Of a stretch of 64,000 nt of DNA, positions 23,081 through 30,465 are shown in pieces (the first letter of the stretch is position 1; every line of letters begins with the position of its first letter). Both the position numbers and the translations under genes were made by a program. This DNA comes from Intestinimonas massiliensis (ex Afouda et al. 2020) (lineage in GTDB: Bacteria > Bacillota > Clostridia > Oscillospirales > Oscillospiraceae). The notes under the pieces are model-generated. The model searched no databases. It was given only the letters and a program-made list of their open reading frames with translations, and was not told the DNA's origin. The DNA is taken from contig NZ_LR131147.1 of the NCBI RefSeq assembly GCF_900626285.1, forward strand, positions 91,750 through 155,749, read 5' to 3'.

Positions 23081-24607
23081 CTAGCGTTTCCGTGGGATAA
23101 GCAGCAGCCTGCCCCCCACCGGCGTATCCTCGTCCAGGCCGTTGGCCTGGACGATATCCCCGGCTGTGGTGCCGTAGGACTTGGCAATGTCCCACAGCCG
23201 CTCCCCCGGTCCCACCATGCGCAGCACGATGGACGGGCGCTGGCTGTGATCCAGAGGCTCCGTCTCATCCAGCGTGATGCCCGAGATCCCTGCCACCGTG
23301 CGGGAGGCCAGGGCCGTATAGCGGAAACTGACGGGGAAGCGCACCTCCAGTCCCCCTGCAGCGGCCGCCGCAAAGACCGGCGCCGTACAGAAGCAGCGGC
23401 AGCTGCACACGGCGTATTCCGGCAGCTCAAGGGAGCAGGACACCTGCAGCGGCCGGGTGACCGAGCCCATCTCGCCCTCGTCGGTCTGGTACAGGGCGGT
23501 GACGTTGATCTGGGCGGTAACCGTGAGCCGCTCCCCTTCCCGGCTTTGCGTGAGGGCCCCAATGCAGGCGTAGGCATCGGCGGCGTCCTTCAGCAGCGCC
23601 CCCGTCTCCAGCAGCTCCCGCACGGTGATCTCCTTCTCGCCCTGGTCCATCAATCGGGCCAGGGTATAATTTCGGTGCTCAGCAGTCATAGGGTACAGGG
23701 TGGAGTAGGCATCGGTGAGCATCCGCACGGTCCGCGCCTCCCGGATCACCGCCTGAGCCAGCAGGCCCAGCGATACGCTGAACATCCGGCCGTCTCCCCC
23801 GTCCATGGTGCAGTCCAGATCGGTCAGGATCACCTGTACCTCACAGCCGGCGTCCTCGCCCGCTCCGCTGACCTCCATGATCTGGGAGAATGGCAGCTCA
23901 AATTCCGCGGTGAACAGCTCACCGTCCCCGCCCCGGCAGAGCAGCTGGAGCTGGGTCTCCCCCTTGAAAATGAGCTTGTTGCCGATCACCTTGGCCTCAT
24001 TGCAGCGCACATAGGCCCGGCTTTTCAGCAGTTCCTCCGCCTCCGGCTTTCCGCTGGAAAGGGTCAGATCGTCAGAAAATGTAAAGGCTTTTTCCTGCAC
24101 ACATACTGTGACGTAGGCGTCGTACTCCTCTGAAAGCTGCTCCACACCAAACTGTGCCCCATCCGGCACGCTGCTGCATACCGACACGCTGGCGGGAGAG
24201 AACACCTGCACATCAGCGGCAAGGCTGACCCGCACCAGTACCTTTCTGGGATTGAGCAGCCTGGCATCCGCCGCCTGCACTCTGGGCAGGGCGGTCACCA
24301 GGCAGGAGGGGGTGATGGCCGGCGCGTCGGCGGTACAGGTGAAGGGCAGCGAGACCTCCATACGCCGCATGCCCTCCGCGCCATCAGGCACATAGAGCAA
24401 AACGGCCCGCACCGTGCCGGACAGCTCCACCCGCCCCTCCTGAGGCTCCTTCCCCGCCAGGCACACCGTTCCCTCCACGTCGCAGATCCGCAGGATATCC
24501 GGACAGGCGTCGGGCACGATGGCCTCCAAAGTCTCCTCACGGCAAACCGTGGTGTCCAGTATGGTGTCGCAGCCGTTCAGCTCGGTTCGTTCCAGTTCCA
24601 GCTCCAT
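23081..24607 (-). CDS. sipL: SipL-like coat anchor with DUF3794 repeats and LysM
   Basis: A 508-aa protein with repeated SPOCS/DUF3794 regions (the first around 1-120 with VPDACPDILRI) and a C-terminal LysM domain (about 462-506, GERLWDIAKSYGTTAGDIVQ). In Clostridioides difficile SipL binds SpoIVA through its LysM domain and is needed for coat attachment, taking the role played by SpoVID in Bacillus. It lies directly upstream of the interrupted spoIVA and downstream of spoVM, so three basal coat genes are clustered. The ATG at 24607 has AAGGAG upstream. Confidence 0.9.
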   Translation of the reverse strand: MELELERTELNGCDTILDTTVCREETLEAIVPDACPDILRICDVEGTVCLAGKEPQEGRVELSGTVRAVLLYVPDGAEGMRRMEVSLPFTCTADAPAITPSCLVTALPRVQAADARLLNPRKVLVRVSLAADVQVFSPASVSVCSSVPDGAQFGVEQLSEEYDAYVTVCVQEKAFTFSDDLTLSSGKPEAEELLKSRAYVRCNEAKVIGNKLIFKGETQLQLLCRGGDGELFTAEFELPFSQIMEVSGAGEDAGCEVQVILTDLDCTMDGGDGRMFSVSLGLLAQAVIREARTVRMLTDAYSTLYPMTAEHRNYTLARLMDQGEKEITVRELLETGALLKDAADAYACIGALTQSREGERLTVTAQINVTALYQTDEGEMGSVTRPLQVSCSLELPEYAVCSCRCFCTAPVFAAAAAGGLEVRFPVSFRYTALASRTVAGISGITLDETEPLDHSQRPSIVLRMVGPGERLWDIAKSYGTTAGDIVQANGLDEDTPVGGRLLLIPRKR

Positions 24608-24680
24608 AGTGTTCCACTCCTTGTATGGTCTGATACAGTCTTGCTACCAGACTATATGTCCAAGGAGCGCCCGGTATGCC

Positions 24681-24755
24681 TCAGCCCCGGATGCCGAAAA
24701 TGGTCTTCAGGATTCCCCGCAGGGCCTTTGGAGATTTTACCACCACGATCTTCAT
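24681..24755 (-). CDS. spoVM: Stage V sporulation protein M
   Basis: A 24-aa amphipathic peptide (begins MKIVVVKSPKALRG, ends FGIRG) matching the size and pattern of clostridial SpoVM, which marks the curved outer forespore membrane and recruits SpoIVA. GGGAGG lies 7 nt before the ATG. Its place after thiN in a prpC-prkC-rsgA-thiN-spoVM series is the same as in Bacillus subtilis. A longer frame extending to 24983 is rejected because its upstream part is not protein-like. The start overlaps the preceding small ORF as ATGA. Confidence 0.85.
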   Translation of the reverse strand: MKIVVVKSPKALRGILKTIFGIRG

Positions 24756-24922
24756 AGCATTGCCTCCCTGTCGCTCCAAATTCGTTTGAGCCAGTCCTTG
24801 CCCCGGTATCCCACCCAGGCGCCCGCGCCGAAGGCGGCCAGGCAGATCGGATGGGTCAGCAATGCCGCACCTGCGGCGCAGGCCGCCGCCGTACCCAGCC
24901 ACTTCCTGCCCTGTAACGTCAT
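24752..24922 (-). CDS. 56-aa hydrophobic protein coupled to spoVM
   Basis: An ORF of 56 codons with GGGAGG 8 nt before its ATG. After a short basic start (MTLQGRKW) comes a small-residue-rich hydrophobic stretch of about 28 residues (AAACAAGAALL, ICLAAFGAGAW), then a basic and acidic tail, suggesting a single-membrane or hairpin-inserted peptide. Its stop overlaps the spoVM start by 4 nt, so the two are probably translated together. I do not recognise a family; a sporulation role is inferred from coupling to spoVM. Confidence 0.6.
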   Translation of the reverse strand: MTLQGRKWLGTAAACAAGAALLTHPICLAAFGAGAWVGYRGKDWLKRIWSDREAML

Positions 24923-24985
24923 AAAAGCCGCCTCCCTTACTGGTTCTGACCCAGTATACGCGGGAGACGGCTTTTGTGTTCAATC

Positions 24986-25639
24986 TCAGATGTTTTCTTC
25001 TCTTTGGCTGCGGATCAGCAGCGCCCGGCCCTCAGTAATGGTAATTTCCATCACCCTCTGCCGGGGTTCATTGCTGATGGAAAGGGTATCGCCCCGGATC
25101 AGGTCCGCACGCTCCAGCGAATACTTCATCCCCTTCAGTGTAACGCCGGACACTGTGCGGTCCAGAGGCACCAGAGAAAGGTAGTGGTAATGGGGCTCGT
25201 CCTCCACCAGAAAGCTGCCCGGCAGGAGCAGGCGCACCTCATTGTCCTCGTCCACAATCATACCGTCCCCGCCCCGGTCGGCCAGCCACTCCAACAGAAG
25301 CAGGTTGGAGGCGGTGTGGTCCAGCCGTCCGCCGGTGCAGCCGCACAGCAGCAGCCGGGAGATCCCCATGGACAGTGCCTGGTCCATGGCAGCCTGGAGG
25401 TCGGTCATATCCTTTTCCACCGGCAGGGTCACGCAGGGCACATCCAGCTCCGGCCGCTGGCCGGAATCCCAGTCACCGATGAGAAAATCCGGCATCAGGC
25501 CGGCGGAGCGTCCATTGGCATAGCCGCCGTCGGCACAAAACACCGTCCACTGCCCTTCTTTTAAATACGGGGCCAGAAAGGAGCCATCCTTCCACGGCGC
25601 CGCCCCTATAATCAGTCCCCGTTTCCCTTCCGCTGCCAT
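24986..25639 (-). CDS. thiN: Thiamine pyrophosphokinase
   Basis: Transfers pyrophosphate from ATP to thiamine, making the cofactor thiamine diphosphate. The 217-aa protein has the N-terminal catalytic motifs ADGGYANG, LIGDWDS and KDMTDLQAA, then GCTGGRLDHTASN, and a C-terminal beta-domain with SISNEPRQRVMEI. It starts inside the last 28 nt of rsgA; AAGGAAG lies before that ATG. It is part of the conserved ylo-type cluster. Confidence 0.93.
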   Translation of the reverse strand: MAAEGKRGLIIGAAPWKDGSFLAPYLKEGQWTVFCADGGYANGRSAGLMPDFLIGDWDSGQRPELDVPCVTLPVEKDMTDLQAAMDQALSMGISRLLLCGCTGGRLDHTASNLLLLEWLADRGGDGMIVDEDNEVRLLLPGSFLVEDEPHYHYLSLVPLDRTVSGVTLKGMKYSLERADLIRGDTLSISNEPRQRVMEITITEGRALLIRSQREENI

Positions 25640-26505
25640 TCCGGCACTTCCTTTGCCTGTTCATACAGCCGCACATAGCTGGCATGGCGGCTTTTGGGGA
25701 TCAAGCCCGCTTTTACTGCCTCCAGCACTGCACAGCCTTTTTCCTTTACATGGGCGCAGCCGGTAAACCGACACTGCCCCAGATAGGGCTTAAACTCCCG
25801 AAATGTTCGCTCCAGCTCTTCCGGACGGCGCAGCTCCATCTCTTCCGTGTCAAAGGAGGAGAAGCCTGGCGTGTCCGCTACAATTGCGCCATTGTCCAGC
25901 CGGAACAACTCCACATGACGGGTGGTGTGACGGCCCCGTCCCAGTTTGTCCGATACCTCGCCAACCTGAAGGTGGAAGTCCGGCTGAAGGGCGTTCAGAA
26001 TGCTGGACTTTCCAACGCCGGAATTCCCTGTAAAGGCTGATACCTTTCCGGCGATCAGACGCCCCAGTTCCGGAATGCCCTCGCCGGTTTCCGCACTGAC
26101 CCGCAGGGTGGTGAAGCCGGCTTTCACGTAGGTTTCGTACAGCTCCTCCGCCCCGTCCAAGTCACACTTATTGAGCACGATAATGCTGTCGCAGTCCCGG
26201 CCCTCGGCGATGGATACCACCCGGTCAATGAGAAACGGATCGGTCACCGGGATGGCCCCGGAGGCCACCACCACCAGTTGGTCAATGTTGGCCACCGCCG
26301 GGCGCTGAAACTGGTTCTTCCGCGGGAGAATCGCATCCAGGATGCCGTTCTGCCCCTCCAGGATGGTGAAGGTCACCCGATCGCCCACCAGCGGGGTCAG
26401 CTTCTGGTGCCGGAACTTGCCCCGGCCCCTGCAGGCGATCAGACGGCCGTCTCCGCCATCCACATAGTAGAAGCCGCTGAGGGCTTTTAAAATCACACCC
26501 TCCAT
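25612..26505 (-). CDS. rsgA: Ribosome small subunit GTPase RsgA
   Basis: A circularly permuted GTPase that checks 30S subunit maturation. The 297-aa protein has an N-terminal OB fold (1-70), then the permuted G motifs: VLNKCDL (G4), GNSGVGKSSILNAL (G1) and DTPGFSSFD (G3). A C-terminal zinc finger includes CRFTGCAHVKEKGC. It starts 1 nt from the prkC stop and overlaps thiN. In Bacillus the same gene (cpgA) follows prkC, whose product can phosphorylate it. Confidence 0.95.
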   Translation of the reverse strand: MEGVILKALSGFYYVDGGDGRLIACRGRGKFRHQKLTPLVGDRVTFTILEGQNGILDAILPRKNQFQRPAVANIDQLVVVASGAIPVTDPFLIDRVVSIAEGRDCDSIIVLNKCDLDGAEELYETYVKAGFTTLRVSAETGEGIPELGRLIAGKVSAFTGNSGVGKSSILNALQPDFHLQVGEVSDKLGRGRHTTRHVELFRLDNGAIVADTPGFSSFDTEEMELRRPEELERTFREFKPYLGQCRFTGCAHVKEKGCAVLEAVKAGLIPKSRHASYVRLYEQAKEVPEWQRKGNGD

Positions 26506-26506
26506 A

Positions 26507-28609
26507 TCAGCTGAACGGAATGGCCCGGGACCAGGCTTCCTGCCCGTCGATATAGACCGTAACGGTGCGGGTCCCGCTGCTGGTCAGGGGTACCACCACC
26601 GACATCATCTTTGTCTCTACTGTTTCAGCATACTTACGCTCACCATCCACGGTGATCACGACCTCTACAGTTTCACGGCCGTCTCTGGGCAGATCCACCT
26701 GGACGGGAACGGTTTTTTCCGCAGCACTGCTTCCGCCGCCGGGCGTCTGCGTTGGCTGAGTGCTGGGCTCTGTGCTGGGCGCAGTGCTGGGTTCAGCGGT
26801 GCTATTGGGATCGGGGCCCTTGCTCACCCGGAACTGGATAGAAGAGCCCTTCGCCACCTCGTCCCCGTTGTTGATGCTCTGCCAGGTAATGTGGCCGGCC
26901 TCTATATCATCACTGTATTCCTCAGTGACGCCAGACACCACCAGGCCCAAATTCTCCTCAGCCTTCTTGCGGGCCTCCGCCTCTGTCATGTCGATGAAGG
27001 AGATCACCGTGACCATCTCGGCCTTCTTGCCGTCGCTGACCACCAGCTCCACACGGTCCACCTCGTCCAGCGGGGTCTCCGGATCGGGGTCCTGGGAGAT
27101 CACATAGTCCTCGTTTACATCTTCGGAGTTCTCACGCCGGATGGTCAGATTCCCGGCGGATTCAGAGAAGCCCAGTTTCTCCAGACGGCTTACCGCAATG
27201 CGATAGTCCTGATTCTCCAGGTCGGGCATTACCTCCCCTTCCTCGCTGCTCTGGCTGCCGTCACTGACAGTTACCGTAATGGTGGATCCGGCGGAGGCGT
27301 TGCGGCCGCTCTCAGGCGTCTGGCTGACGATATACCCCTCAGGCAGGTCGCTGGCCACAGTATCTCCCTGGACGATCTGGAACTGCGCCTCCACCACCTC
27401 ATCCATGGCCTGGGCCTCTTCAATGGTCTTGTTGTAGAGGTTGGGTACGTTATAAACGGTGTCTCCGCTGATCCCCAGTCCGCTGAAGAAGGAGACAAAC
27501 AGGAATACGCCGATGCCTACCAGGAAAATGGCTACAGCCGCAATGGCCAGAATGATGGGCAGCTTACTGCCGTGATCCGAGTAGTCATCATACTCGTCTC
27601 TCCGCTCCGGTCTGCTCTGCCGCTTCCTGGGGTGGGGTTCCGGTTCCTCCGGAACATATTTGTCACTGTGGGCCGGCTGAGATCGCACGCTGTGGGGCGT
27701 ATTGGCCCCCAGCACCTGGGTGGGTTCGTCCCCATCGGTTACCAGCAGGTCCGCAGAAGTGTAATCAAAGTTGATGGAGGGATTTTTACGGAACTCCTCC
27801 AGATCAGCCAGCATGGCATCGGCGGAAATATAGCGCTGATTCACATCGGAGGCCATGGCTTTCATGGTGATGGCCTCCAGGGCCTCCGGGATCTCCGGAT
27901 CGATCTCTCTGGGTGAAAGCGGGATGGAATTGATGTGCTGGATGGCCACTGCCACCGGGGAATCCCCCTCGTAGGGCAGACGTCCGGTGATCATCTCATA
28001 AAGCACCACGCCGGCGGAGTAGATATCGCTGCGGGCGTCGATGTGGCTGCCCCTGGCCTGCTCCGGAGAGATATAGTGGACGGAGCCCAGGGCCTCCTGG
28101 GTCAGGGTAGCCTGGGCTGCGGAGGTGAGCCGGGCGATGCCGAAGTCGGCCACCTTCAGGCTGCCGTCCCGCAGGACCATTATGTTATGGGGCTTGATAT
28201 CCCGGTGAATAATACCCCGGCTGTGGGCGTGAGACAGAGCCTTCATAATCTGAGTGATGAAGTGGAGGGCCTCCCGCCAGGCCAGCTTGCCGCCTTTTTT
28301 CTGCATATACTGCTTGAGGGTGATGCCGTCCAGCAGCTCCATCACGATATAGTCCAACTCCGGCGTGTGGGACACGTCGTACACTGCCATGATATTGGGA
28401 TGGGAGAGCATGGCGACGGCCTGAGATTCGTCGTGGAACCGGCGGCGGAATTCTGTATCCTGCGCCAGTTCTTCCTTCAGGATCTTGATGGCCACCAGTC
28501 GGTTCAGCCGGTGGTCTCTGCCCTTGTATACAACCGCCATACCGCCGATGCCGATGCGCTCCAGTATCTCATATCGATTGTCGAGTAATTTCCCTATGTA
28601 CTGATCCAT
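26507..28609 (-). CDS. prkC: Membrane Ser/Thr protein kinase with PASTA repeats
   Basis: A 700-aa Hanks-type kinase. The cytoplasmic kinase domain (about 12-275) has IGIGGMAVVYKG, catalytic HRDIKPHN and DFG (VADFGIARL). A juxtamembrane basic linker, one transmembrane segment (about 350-375) and three PASTA domains follow; PASTA repeats bind muropeptides or lipid II. A Ser/Thr/Pro-rich linker and a further beta domain end the protein, an extra C-terminal module beyond the PASTA array. It regulates growth, cell-wall metabolism and spore exit in Firmicutes. Its cognate phosphatase gene lies just upstream. Confidence 0.95.
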   Translation of the reverse strand: MDQYIGKLLDNRYEILERIGIGGMAVVYKGRDHRLNRLVAIKILKEELAQDTEFRRRFHDESQAVAMLSHPNIMAVYDVSHTPELDYIVMELLDGITLKQYMQKKGGKLAWREALHFITQIMKALSHAHSRGIIHRDIKPHNIMVLRDGSLKVADFGIARLTSAAQATLTQEALGSVHYISPEQARGSHIDARSDIYSAGVVLYEMITGRLPYEGDSPVAVAIQHINSIPLSPREIDPEIPEALEAITMKAMASDVNQRYISADAMLADLEEFRKNPSINFDYTSADLLVTDGDEPTQVLGANTPHSVRSQPAHSDKYVPEEPEPHPRKRQSRPERRDEYDDYSDHGSKLPIILAIAAVAIFLVGIGVFLFVSFFSGLGISGDTVYNVPNLYNKTIEEAQAMDEVVEAQFQIVQGDTVASDLPEGYIVSQTPESGRNASAGSTITVTVSDGSQSSEEGEVMPDLENQDYRIAVSRLEKLGFSESAGNLTIRRENSEDVNEDYVISQDPDPETPLDEVDRVELVVSDGKKAEMVTVISFIDMTEAEARKKAEENLGLVVSGVTEEYSDDIEAGHITWQSINNGDEVAKGSSIQFRVSKGPDPNSTAEPSTAPSTEPSTQPTQTPGGGSSAAEKTVPVQVDLPRDGRETVEVVITVDGERKYAETVETKMMSVVVPLTSSGTRTVTVYIDGQEAWSRAIPFS

Positions 28610-28625
28610 AGTTCATTACCCCCTT

Positions 28626-29357
28626 TTAAACGATCTGGAAGAGAACGGCCGTTACGTTGTCCGGCGCGCCTCTGGACAATGTGATATCCAACAGCCGCTG
28701 ACAGCACTCTGCTGTCTCGCCGCCGTGGAGTACCTCGTACAAAATCTCCTGGTCCGTGACGATATTGCTCAGCCCGTCGGAGCAGAGCAATAGATAGTCG
28801 CCGGAATGGAGCTGTTTTTCATACAGATCCGCCCGAATCTGTTCTTCTGCCCCAAGCGCCCGGGTAATCAGGTTCTTCCGGGGATGGGTGCGGGCCTCTT
28901 CCGGCGTAATATCGCCCCGGGCCACCATATCCTCCACCACGGAGTGATCTCTGGTCAGGCGGGTAATGCCTTCCTCATTGATGTGGTAAGCCCGGCTGTC
29001 ACCGATATTCAGCAGGTATGCCACATTCTCCACGATGAGTACCGCCACCATGGTGGTACCCATTCCCCGACAGTCCGGGTCGGTACAGGCCCGCCGGAAT
29101 ACGGCGGAATTGGCCGCGGCCGCAGCCTGACTCAGGACCGCGGGCGGCCCCGCCTCGTCCTTCGGCTGCATGCTCTGCAGGGTATCCACAAAGGTCTCCA
29201 CCGCAATCAGGCTGGCGATATTGCCTGCCTTCGCGCCGCCCATGCCGTCGCATACCACGCCCACAGCCAGATGCTCTGAGGTAACATCTAAGTAATAACC
29301 ATCCTGATTCTGCGTCCGGATCGCTCCCTTGTCGGTAACGCCCCATGCATGTATCAT
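28626..29357 (-). CDS. prpC: PP2C-family Ser/Thr phosphatase
   Basis: The 243-aa metal-dependent phosphatase that reverses PrkC. Conserved motifs are NQDGYYL, CDGMGGAKAG, NIGDSRAY and CSDGLSNIV, supplying the Mn/Mg-binding aspartates. It lies 16 nt upstream of prkC on the same strand, the usual kinase-phosphatase pair, and after rlmN. About 75 bp of non-coding sequence separates it from rlmN. Confidence 0.95.
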   Translation of the reverse strand: MIHAWGVTDKGAIRTQNQDGYYLDVTSEHLAVGVVCDGMGGAKAGNIASLIAVETFVDTLQSMQPKDEAGPPAVLSQAAAAANSAVFRRACTDPDCRGMGTTMVAVLIVENVAYLLNIGDSRAYHINEEGITRLTRDHSVVEDMVARGDITPEEARTHPRKNLITRALGAEEQIRADLYEKQLHSGDYLLLCSDGLSNIVTDQEILYEVLHGGETAECCQRLLDITLSRGAPDNVTAVLFQIV

Positions 29358-29432
29358 AGTGAATCTGCCTCTTTCCCGTACGAAAATTGCAAGCCTGTCC
29401 CCCGTCCTGCACGGCCGGACGGAGGGGCCCTT

Positions 29433-30464
29433 TTACTCTGCGTTCTGCTCCTGCATGCGCTTGCGGCGGAGCTGACCGCAGGAGGCGTCGATGTCGCCTC
29501 CCAGCTTTCTGCGCACCGTAGCGGTGATCCCCTGCTGCTCCAGCCGCTTCTGGAATGCGGCTACCCGGCGGCTGGGCTTCAGCGGGCTCTCCGCCACGTC
29601 ATTCAGGGGGATCAGATTGACATGACCCGGCGTTCCCTTCAGGTGTCGGGCCAGCAGATCGGCCTGCCAGTCCGCGTCGTTGACGCCGTCAATCATGGCA
29701 TACTCGTAGGAGATCCGCCGGCCGGTCTTTTCAAAATAGCGCCGGCAGGTGTCAAACAGCTTCTCGACACCTACCGAGCGATTCACCGGCATGATCCTGC
29801 TCCGGGTCTCATCATCCGGAGCATGGAGCGAAACGGATAATGTTAATTGTAACTGATGCTCTGCCAGTTTGTCAATTTTTTCGGTAAGGCCGCAGGTGGA
29901 CAGGGAGATATGCCGCATACCGATATTCAGTCCGTCCAGGCTGTTGACCAGCTCCAGAAACCGCAGGACCGTATCAAAATTATCCAGCGGTTCGCCGATC
30001 CCCATAAGCACGATATTGCTGATTGGCAACCCGGAATCCAGCTGGGTAAACAGCACCTGATCCAGCATTTCAGCCGGTGTCAGGTCCCGCACCTTGCCGC
30101 CCAGTGTGGAGGCGCAGAAGGCGCACCCCATACGGCAGCCGACCTGAGAAGATATGCATACAGTATTCCCATGATGATAGCGCATCAAAACAGTTTCGAT
30201 GCAGTTCCCGTCTCCCAGCCGCCACAGATATTTCATGGTCCCGTCCAGGGCGGAGACCTGCTTCCGCTCCACCTCCGGAGGGCACAGAAGGCAGTCAGCC
30301 TTCAGCTTTTCCCGCAGCGCTTTGGACAGGTTGGTCATCTCATCGAAAGAGCGCACCCCCCGATGGAGCCACTGAAAGACCTGCTTGGCCCGGAAGGCGG
30401 GCTCCCCCAGTTCTTTGAAAAAGGCGGTCATCTCCGCCAGATTCATGGATTTCAGATCGGTCAT
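29433..30464 (-). CDS. rlmN: 23S rRNA (adenine-C2)-methyltransferase
   Basis: Radical-SAM enzyme methylating A2503 of 23S rRNA and A37 of some tRNAs. The 343-aa protein has the cluster cysteines C110-X3-C114-X2-C117 in GCRMGCAFCAS, the GEPLDN SAM motif, and near the C-terminus the methyl-carrying cysteine region SCGQLR. The ATG at 30464 is next to GGGGGAG; a GTG five codons earlier lacks spacing. It starts 1 nt after the rsmB stop. Confidence 0.94.
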   Translation of the reverse strand: MTDLKSMNLAEMTAFFKELGEPAFRAKQVFQWLHRGVRSFDEMTNLSKALREKLKADCLLCPPEVERKQVSALDGTMKYLWRLGDGNCIETVLMRYHHGNTVCISSQVGCRMGCAFCASTLGGKVRDLTPAEMLDQVLFTQLDSGLPISNIVLMGIGEPLDNFDTVLRFLELVNSLDGLNIGMRHISLSTCGLTEKIDKLAEHQLQLTLSVSLHAPDDETRSRIMPVNRSVGVEKLFDTCRRYFEKTGRRISYEYAMIDGVNDADWQADLLARHLKGTPGHVNLIPLNDVAESPLKPSRRVAAFQKRLEQQGITATVRRKLGGDIDASCGQLRRKRMQEQNAE

Positions 30465-30465
30465 G

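Noticed and set aside
24681..24983. A 100-residue protein ending in SpoVM
   Set aside because: The upstream part is low-complexity and overlaps a better small ORF with its own ribosome site; SpoVM alone has a perfect start.
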